DNA of 64,000 nt from Macrophomina tecta (taxonomy: Eukaryota > Ascomycota > Dothideomycetes > Botryosphaeriales > Botryosphaeriaceae): positions 372,001 through 436,000 of the forward strand of contig JAKSGN010000007.1 in the NCBI GenBank assembly GCA_024180945.1. Reading direction: 5' to 3'. The notes under the pieces were generated by a model. It made no database searches. It was not told the origin of the DNA and saw only the letters and a program-made list of their open reading frames with translations. Shown piece after piece: positions 56,729 to 64,000 of the stretch. How positions within the stretch are numbered: position 1 is the first letter of the stretch; every line of letters begins with the position of its first letter. The position numbers were made by a program, and so were the translations under genes.

Positions 56729-58360
56729 TTAGACGAAAGGGAAAAGCTCGGTAAGGCGATCCTCGGAGCCTAGAGCTCTAGGGATACAGCGGAAAGAGCT
56801 GGCGTTCTTAGGGTTTCCGCCGACATAAGTCTGCCTGGATGGGTAAGGGCAGAGGATACCGGTCGTTCCATTGGTGCCGGTGGTGCGGAGGGTCTCGGGA
56901 ATAACATCCTTCTCGACCCAAGCAATGAGTTGCTCGAGCGCATGTTCCGGAGCCGGCCCTACGCCGCCGTTGCAATGGCCGAGGCCGGGCGCCTCAAAAA
57001 AGCGGAAAAATTCGTCGACTTTGGGATCTGCCTGAAGCGCCTGTTGATAGTAGGCGACCGTCCCGTTTATAGGGATAACCTCGTCCGCAATACCGTGCCA
57101 GGAAATGATTTTGCCGCCTCTAGCACGGAAATCGGAGAGATCGGGGTCTGCTGCACTGAGCATCGAGTGATACTCTCTTTCCGAGTATTTGAGGTAGGAG
57201 ATAAAGTCCTCTTCGGTCATGTTCGCGGCCACAAAATTGGGATCCTTGGCGATTAAATACTGGATCCAGCTGAGAAAAATATCGGAAGGTGCTGCTGAGC
57301 AGTTGTTGTTGGAGTTACACTGCGTGGCGATGTAAGCAGAGGCGAGGTTCGCGTCTTTACTTACGCCGAACCAACCAGTATTGCCGGATGAGCTTCGCGG
57401 ACCGTTCCAGGCGGCTTCGACGATAATGGCACCTGAATTCGTATATTGCTTGGTGGTTCCCTCGCAGGAGAAGTCTTGGCCAACAATGCTGTGTGCTTGG
57501 AAGCCGCAGCCATCGGTAGCCGAGATGATGCCGTCTTGAACGCCGTCCAACCCATCACAAGCGTCAATTGCCGCTTGTGTGAATGCTTTGATCTCGCAGG
57601 GAGGAGGATAGACACCCAGATCATTCATGACCTGCGAAGCCCAATAGCCGGCAGGAACGAAGTTTTCAATATTGATGGCAGGTGCGATTGCCAGGATACC
57701 GTCGTAACTATCAGGGTAATTCTGAGCGAGCATGAGGCCCTGGCGGCCTCCAGCGGAGCAGCCTTGGAAGTAGGAAAACTCCGGCGCAGCGTTATAGTAG
57801 TCCTTGGTGATTGCCTTTCCGATTATGGTCAGATCGTTGAGGGACCGAGAGGCATAATTTTCGAGGAGGTGAAGGTTGACATTGCCGGGGCTGGTCAGAG
57901 CCCAATCGCTCAGGCTTTTAGAAGATGCGAGGCCTGCCGCGTGGCCGGCGTCGGTCTCGATGGCTACATAGCCCTTTGAGACTGCTTGGGTCAAATATAG
58001 TGGGCCCATACCAGCACTGTAGCCTCCACCACCAAGCGCCATAAGTCTGCCGTTCCAGTCCTCAAGTGGCAGCCAGACTTGGACATTGATTATGTCATTC
58101 CAACCAGGGTGCGTGTACGTAACGGTGACATTGCAGAAATTGATGGTATAGGAGCCTCCAGTAATAAGCCCTGGCTCCACCGAAATTGTCGTGTAGTTAT
58201 AGACCTCATCTGCACTGATACCGAGCCGTTCAGCGCCGAACAGATCGGGAAATTCGAAAGAAGTAGGTGAGCACTGTGGGGTCGTGTTGGCGGGTGCGCT
58301 CCAAGCGGGAGAGATTTGGGAAGAGGCGTATGCCAGCGAAAGTAATAGTTTGGAAGCCAT
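56729..58360 (-). CDS. Tannase/feruloyl esterase family protein, secreted
   Basis: Hydrolyses feruloyl or galloyl esters on plant wall polysaccharides or tannins outside the cell. Intronless, 543 residues from the ATG at 58360, which begins a signal peptide (MASKLLLSLAYASSQ, cleavage near 20). The upstream in-frame extension lacks support. The family's CS-D-HC arrangement is complete: C201-S202 in FQGCSAGGRQG, D426 in HGIADEVIP and H462-C463 in LGHCNGG, where the vicinal cysteines are expected to form a disulfide next to the triad. A calcium-binding-like loop DACDGLDGVQDG spans 266-277 in the lid. At least ten other Cys and several N-glycosylation sequons suit an extracellular enzyme. Whether feruloyl esterase (FaeB-type) or tannase cannot be decided from sequence reading. 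Functionally it complements the pectinesterase and arabinanase elsewhere in the window. Confidence 0.95.
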   Translation of the reverse strand: MASKLLLSLAYASSQISPAWSAPANTTPQCSPTSFEFPDLFGAERLGISADEVYNYTTISVEPGLITGGSYTINFCNVTVTYTHPGWNDIINVQVWLPLEDWNGRLMALGGGGYSAGMGPLYLTQAVSKGYVAIETDAGHAAGLASSKSLSDWALTSPGNVNLHLLENYASRSLNDLTIIGKAITKDYYNAAPEFSYFQGCSAGGRQGLMLAQNYPDSYDGILAIAPAINIENFVPAGYWASQVMNDLGVYPPPCEIKAFTQAAIDACDGLDGVQDGIISATDGCGFQAHSIVGQDFSCEGTTKQYTNSGAIIVEAAWNGPRSSSGNTGWFGVSKDANLASAYIATQCNSNNNCSAAPSDIFLSWIQYLIAKDPNFVAANMTEEDFISYLKYSEREYHSMLSAADPDLSDFRARGGKIISWHGIADEVIPINGTVAYYQQALQADPKVDEFFRFFEAPGLGHCNGGVGPAPEHALEQLIAWVEKDVIPETLRTTGTNGTTGILCPYPSRQTYVGGNPKNASSFRCIPRALGSEDRLTELFPFV

Positions 58361-58430
58361 GGACGAGAAAGTAGAAAGAGTGGTGTGGTGTGGTGCGATA
58401 CCCCTAACATAAAGCAGCAATTGTGAGCTT

Positions 58431-58436
58431 CTTATA
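58431..58436 (-). promoter_or_regulatory. TATA-like element of the feruloyl esterase gene
   Basis: TATAAG on the minus strand about 71-76 bp upstream of the ATG at 58360. Confidence 0.35.
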
Positions 58437-58439
58437 GTG

Positions 58440-59540
58440 GCATTCGGGTCTCGGGGCGATGGCAATCAGAACAAAAGGGCCGACGTTTACCTGTAACTGT
58501 CAAGCCGTTTAGTTATATACGGACACGGATACGAGGCAACACGAACTGCATACGTAAGAGACGGGTAGTCGTTACACGGATGGCCTCGCCAATCAAAGTG
58601 AACGTGAGATCTACCAATGTAGCACTTTTGCTGATAGCGCTCGGAACAAGCTCCTTATCTTCTGGGTTCGAAGGCTCTCGCGGCCTTGTCGTAGAGGTGA
58701 AGCTAACGTAGGTACAAACTATCTGAGACTCTGAAGATGAGAGCTGTACATTGACGCGGATTATTTTAGGACAGCACCGCCTGTATGGCAATACTCGTCC
58801 TGTCATAGCCACCGACGCAAGCTACATTGGGATGGCTGCCCTGACAAGACCTTGGAAAGGCGATCGGGCATCAAATTTTGAGCTCCGTGCAATGACGCCG
58901 CGGGTTAGGGGCGTATAAGAACTAAGAGTGACCTGAGTCGTACTCCGTAGATAGCTCCGAAAGAAAAGGAAAATACAAATACGCTCCCCCTGAGGCATCG
59001 TGGAGGGCTGTATGTAGCCATACGCACGGAAGAAATGCCAGCAGTCCGCTAAGTCCCACCAAAAGGTCAAGGGATATTTATAGACAGTTCAAACAAAACA
59101 GATACGTGGGGCTATGCTCCCGGTACGGCTTGCGGTTAAGGATGGAGGAATGATATGGTAAGGTGTGAGAAGACAGGGTCTATACATTTTGTTTAGGGAA
59201 TAATAAAAGATTTTTGGGAGGAAAAGGCGTGACACCGTCCTCGAACTTTCGGCAGGTAGGTATTCCTCATTTTCAGCAAAGTACAAACCTTTCGCACGCC
59301 ATGTGGTAGTCTACACACTCGCGGCATAAAATCCACACCTGTTTCGCCAAACATTCCGAAAAGTGATTAATATCTTATTAAAAGCGTGCATCTTGTTTCC
59401 TCGACCTCTGTTTGGGCACTAATAGCACTTTTGCCCGTGTGAAACTAGCCAGTGGAAACTGAGACGAGTATCATTATTAGCTGCAAAAGCCTCCTTCAGG
59501 GCCATTTCTCTAATTACAAGGACGGCTGGCTTTGTACAAC
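58440..59540. other. Intergenic region between esterase and glucosyltransferase genes
   Basis: No gene seen; holds the esterase promoter and the 3' flank of the glucosyltransferase gene. Confidence 0.5.
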
Positions 59541-62500
59541 TCATCTCAGGCTCTCATACTTTGCAATAGCCAGTCCTCTGTTGACCTCCGAATGCCGTTT
59601 TAGTAACCACGTACCTTCCAACTGCTTGAGCATTCTAATCTCATCCCTCGTGTGTGCATGTCTACTATGGTGAATGCTTTTGTAGACGCCCTGCCCCGTG
59701 TACGCCAGCACGCCTATCCCGGCCGAACCAGTCTTCGCCACCAGCCCAACAGCGCCCTTTCCAAGCCCCTTGACCACCCCTAGAGTGCCGTCCTTAATGC
59801 CACCCTTGACAGGCTGGACGAACACGTCGGAGAGGCCCTCCGCAAGCCCAACGCCCAGGTTCTTAGCGGCGAACGCAGCGCCGCTCTTCCAGTCCGTAAT
59901 CTTTCCGTACTCATGTACCTTTTCACCGTACAGGTTTGGGGTCTGGCGCATGCCCTCCGCCACGGCAAGTGGCACGTCTAGGAAGATGCCTTTCGACCAC
60001 GTCCCAAACCATCGGGCAACGCTTTTGCCGGATGCGGCAGCTACCACGGCGGCTGTGTGCTTTCCTTTGCCCTTGGAGCTGCTGTGGGCAATTTCGGAAG
60101 ATGTAGAAGGAGGCGAATGCTCTGAGCTGCCCTGTACGGTGTTCATATCACTCTGAGAGCGGTACAAGCCATATCCCACGTCTATTTTCTCCTTGTCGCT
60201 CTCGGGAGATCCTGTGGCACTGGCTGGACTCATGGGCCTGCCTTGCAGGCGCTTCTTATCTGTCCCAGAAAAACAGGGCTGGTCGGCGCTCCTGTTATGT
60301 GGCGGCAGCTCTGAGACATTGGTGTCGCTACGACTTGCGAATCCGGAAAGTTTCTCGCTCTTTCCATCCGAGAACTCCACGACATCAGAAGGCAACTGAG
60401 ACGGCCCGGCAGAGAAGTGTGCCGACCCGGGGCGAGACTCGGTTCTATTGCGTCTGTACTCTTGGTACGGCTTCACGAATATGTCTGCCGTCGCAACGGC
60501 CATATCTGAATACCAACCGAGGGCTGAGGAGGCCCCTCCCGTGATGGGGTCCCAACGGCGGTTCTCTATAACAATCTGGTTGCTCTTGTACCTTTTCAGG
60601 GTCAGGAAATCTCCTCCACGGGTCCGGTGGTGGACGGCTTACAGTTTCAGGCTTTTCCGCTCAAGGCCAACCTCGGTGACCAGGACCTCCGCCGCCAAAG
60701 CGGAGATTTTGAAGGATCTCTTGGCTTTCTTTATCTTCCAGCATGCAGGCCTGTCAGGCAGTATATCGCATTTCATTCTTTCCAAGGGGAGATTGGCGTG
60801 GAAAGAGTCGACAGCCTTCTTCACCCCAGACTCTGTGCGCATCTTTTCTGCAATGGCTTTCGCTGCCGTACCTGCCTCTGGTGTGAGGCAGTACCTGATT
60901 GCCTGGGCGAGGTTATTTGCATCGAGCACCTTGTGAGGAATAGGCTTTGGGCCAGCTTTTGCGGCGGCAACCATGTTCCCCCAAAAAGGCTGGCTGAGAA
61001 GATTTTAGCATTGACTCCAGAGCTTTGTTTTCTAATGGCTTTGCTTACTCTCCAAAGAACGGCACGACGGTGGTAGGTCTCGCATTTAGAAGACCGCAGG
61101 CCGTTGTACCAGCCCCGCCGTGATGTACGACTGCGGCAACATGCTGAAACAGCCATTCGTGAGGACAGTCGCCCAGGAAGAATATGTTCTCGTCTGGTGG
61201 ACCGTCGAGCTTGCTCCAGCCGCGGGAGATGATCGCACGCACACCGGTTGTGCGGACGGCCTCTAAGATGACCTCGCTCATATGCTGCGCGTTCTCAAGA
61301 ACGATGCTGCCAAAGCCGATATAGACAGGGGGAGGGCCAGAGCGCAAGAACTTGTCGAGGTCGTCGGAGGGCTTGTAGTCAGGGGGGTCACGGAAGAAGA
61401 AACCGCAGACATCTGCATGGGGTCAGTGGCGCATGTCAAGGATCTATGCAACTCGTCTCACCTATGTGGCGGCCCCAGTCCGGCGGCTTGGGCACGAGTG
61501 CCGGCGACCAACAGTAAGTAAAGGGTATTTTGAGCGTTTCAGCAATTAGCGGGCCTTCAGTTGCTGGAACAGCTTCTAAATCAATAGAGCGCCGCCACTG
61601 ATTGATGATGTCACCTAGACTATTGCACGCAGTCAGCCACAGGCCTCTGTTTCTGGGGTTGAATCAATTACCCTTGCCATGTCAGCAACTCGACAATTCC
61701 GTATGATACGAAGTTTGCGGTCGAGGCATCAGTGTTCGAGGAGGACCGGATGTTGGCAAGCGGATGGGGAAAGGCCTTGGTACTTGTCCAAGGCATGGTA
61801 AACATAAGATGTACTGGAATCCCTAAGGCTTCAGCGCAGTGCACGTGTGCGAAGCTTGGGGGGTTGGCAATGATTGCATCCGCTACGAAGGGGTCTTTCG
61901 ACTTCGCGTCTGGCGCAATACAGCTCTTCCAGCAGCCTTGCAGCATATCCTTGACCATTGCTCTCTTCTTTTGAATGTCTCCTCGCTGTAGGCTCTTCAT
62001 GCTCGGTATTAGGCCTGGGTTTTTGACCATATACGCCATTAACTCCGATGGGTCACCTCCAATGGGGTAGAACCCGAGCCCGGCACTTCGGACGAACTCT
62101 TCAAACACATCATGGGTGGCAAGCCGTACGCGATGGCCGTGTTTTGTAGTTCGTTTCCGAGCGCCACAAATGGCTGCACGTCGCCACGGCTGCCAACGAC
62201 TTGAATCACGACATTCAGTCGGATCTTCCACGGTTCCTGGAGTACGTATGGCTGAGGAGTGGAGGTAGATAGCTCAGCAGAGGGATACACGTTAAGCGTC
62301 GATAACCTGTGGGCGGCTTTTGCGTCAAGATTAACTTCGACACGGCCATCTTGTTATGTTTTTGTCAGCTACTCTATACTGGTCGGGGAAGGGGATTGGC
62401 GAGGCTGGCAGACCTTTGACTTCCGTTCTCTCGAGCAAATCCCCGATTATGGGTGGGTCTTGGCATGATGGGGAAATGTACGCTGGGGGGCTTTCATGTC

Positions 62501-63008
62501 CGGGCGAGGTCGCATCGTCAAGCATATCATAGTTGGAGTTGGAGACAGCAGCGACCGGCTGCTGTCCACTAGCGTGGATCTGGCTCTCCGAAGCAGGCGA
62601 CGGGCATGTCGAAGGAATATGGCTTGTGGAATATGCGGCACGGTAAGGAATGTATTGCTGCCCCGATGGGGAGCGGTGCTTAGCGGGTAAGGCCTGATTA
62701 GAGGAGTGCAAGCCGGATTGCGGCTCAGTGTCGGATGGGATAGCTCGAGATTGGTGCGCTGCTGGCGGTCTGGAGCTCGAAGGCTGGGGTTGGGCGGCCG
62801 TATAAAGTCCCAACTGACTGCTAGCGAACCCGCCTGCTCTCGCAGCATGACCATTGGCAGGAGAGTGGCCGTCGGTGGGAAGCTGGTGAGGGTTCAAAGG
62901 CTGTCTTGGGCTACCCATTCCCACTGAAGACAGGTTCAGAGGACGTTTCGAAGGGCGCGATGGTGTCAAGGAAGACAGCAATACCGAATTCAAGCTTTGC
63001 AGAAGCAT
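59541..63008 (-). CDS. Sterol 3-beta-glucosyltransferase-like protein (GT1, UGT51/Atg26 catalytic type) with one apparent frameshift
   Basis: Predicted to transfer glucose from UDP-glucose to a sterol or similar lipid. Six exons: 63008..62414, 62349..61672, 61619..61462, 61412..61049, 60993..60643 and 60591..59541; introns 49-64 bp. The N-terminal 200 residues are Pro/Ser-rich and disordered. The Rossmann core begins [20 protein letters not shown], then [36 protein letters not shown], and the donor site [30 protein letters not shown]. The C-terminal part ([29 protein letters not shown]) resembles membrane-associated tails of fungal homologues. Between GNELQ and HGHRV the frame shifts by one base at a four-A run (62142-62145); about 1065 residues would be continuous with one more base. 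No intron fits there, so it is either an assembly error or a fresh inactivating mutation. A GTACGT near the 3' end could also give alternative C-termini. ATG 62918 is an alternative start. Confidence 0.85.
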
Positions 63009-64000
63009 TTATAAGCCTGCGTTCCCAAGTTGTGTGGATAACGAATACGAGTACGTGTGCGCTCCCTTTAGTCTCCCGCCGCTTTCTCGGGGCTTGTGCG
63101 TCTGCGCAAAACACCCGTCCGGCCGCGCTAGCATACCTAACCATTGAGTCCAAACACAGCCACCGGGGTTCTCTCGTCTATGATAGTCCGTAAATAGACG
63201 GCCTTAGTTCTGCCAAATGAGGGATGCTTCGCAAGTCGCTCGGCAACGGTGTGTGATCATCGGCAGGGAGCAGCCGGACGAAAGACTCAGTCATCGCAGT
63301 CAAGGTTTCTGGCAATGCTGGATCTTATGTCAACTGCTGATCATAGCTGTAAGGAGGGAATGATGGTGGTCGGGTTACCCTGCCTTACTAGGGTTTCCAG
63401 GTGAACTGAGACTTCTCGGGCGGAGCTTGATCTCTCCAGCACATCCCGCGATTCGCTCATCTTGAACAAGGAGAAGGCGTCGTCACCGCGAAAACAGCAT
63501 TACAGGAGAGGGTTTTGTGAACAACCGCGATGGATCGTCGCCTCATAACTTGCCAAACGGGACGGGCAGGCAACGTTGTCGTACCTCCAACGACTCGCTG
63601 GCGTTGCGTGGGACTAGATGCACCAATGGTATCGGCATTGGGCAACAGAATCATGGATGACTAGACACTTGCCGCCCAGGACGACTGCCTCCGGTCAGGC
63701 CAATATAGCCCTGGCTGGACGCAGTAGGGTTCACCAATTGCGGACGCCAAAGAAGCCTTATCAACACCAAAGGGTTTCTGAGCAGGCGCCATCGAGCCCA
63801 GGCACAAGTGCGGGCAACGACCCGTGGGCAAAAGGTGTGTTGGAAAGCCTCAGCACGTAGAGGCCACGAGAGGCCCGGCATGGGGTTGTTGCGCCTCGGT
63901 GGAGCAAGGGGCTCGTATGGGAACGGGCCACGCGCCCGCAGTTGCGCGACCGCTGCCGAGGCCTCGCCCGACGTCTGCCTGCCACATGGATTGGCTGCGT
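63009..64000. other. Upstream region of the glucosyltransferase gene to window end
   Basis: No gene recognised; only short frames on both strands. Confidence 0.5.

Noticed and set aside
1..64000. CRISPR arrays, prophage or bacterial operons
   Set aside because: No regularly spaced repeats and the genes are spliced eukaryotic ones.

Overview
The window is nuclear DNA of a filamentous ascomycete (Pezizomycotina). The evidence is short 49-112 bp spliceosomal introns with GT...AG ends and CTAAC/CTGAC-like branch sites, an Nhp6-type HMG-box gene, a fungal rhodopsin-domain membrane protein, a Fot1/pogo-type transposon with only TAG interruptions (the pattern RIP would leave), and several secreted plant-cell-wall enzymes. 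I cannot name the species; a plant-associated or saprotrophic mould fits best. Exon boundaries below were placed by hand from splice consensus, reading frame and family continuity.

Layout. 0-5 kb: pectin methylesterase, Ure2-like glutathione S-transferase and a GH93-type arabinan hydrolase, all on the minus strand. 6.1-9.9 kb: an intronless CSB/Rad26 repair translocase on the plus strand. 10-15.8 kb: gene-poor. 15.8-17.2 kb: a five-exon rhodopsin-domain seven-helix protein (minus). 17.3-21.8 kb: no convincing gene. 21.8-24.9 kb: a tandem pair of unfamiliar coiled-coil proteins ending in a putative C-x2-H-x10-C-x2-C metal site; the second copy is broken. 25.5-27.4 kb: a small secreted cysteine protein and a decayed sugar transporter. 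28.2-32.2 kb: an aldo-keto reductase (plus) and a 2-oxoglutarate/Fe(II) oxygenase (minus). 36.4-37.5 kb: the Nhp6-like HMG protein with a probable leader intron. 39.09-40.95 kb: a complete 1.85 kb pogo-type transposon with perfect 54-bp terminal inverted repeats. 42.1-43.6 kb: HMG-CoA synthase. 45.0-45.2 kb: tRNA-Gly(GCC) with an unusually long intron. 48.4-53.6 kb: two surface or membrane proteins of fungal unknown-function families. 56.7-58.4 kb: a tannase/feruloyl esterase. 59.5-63.0 kb: a sterol-glucosyltransferase-like protein with one apparent frameshift.

Function. Housekeeping genes (repair, chromatin, sterol precursor synthesis, tRNA) are interspersed with enzymes acting on pectin methyl esters, arabinan side chains and feruloyl/galloyl esters. 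These three activities are complementary in breaking down plant primary wall, but they are not clustered. I see no CRISPR, operon or obvious secondary-metabolite core gene. The most novel material is the tandem coiled-coil/zinc-motif family, the intron-bearing tRNA-Gly, the pogo element whose five stops are all TAG and whose ends carry duplicated subunits, and the recurring long poly(T)/poly(A) tracts.
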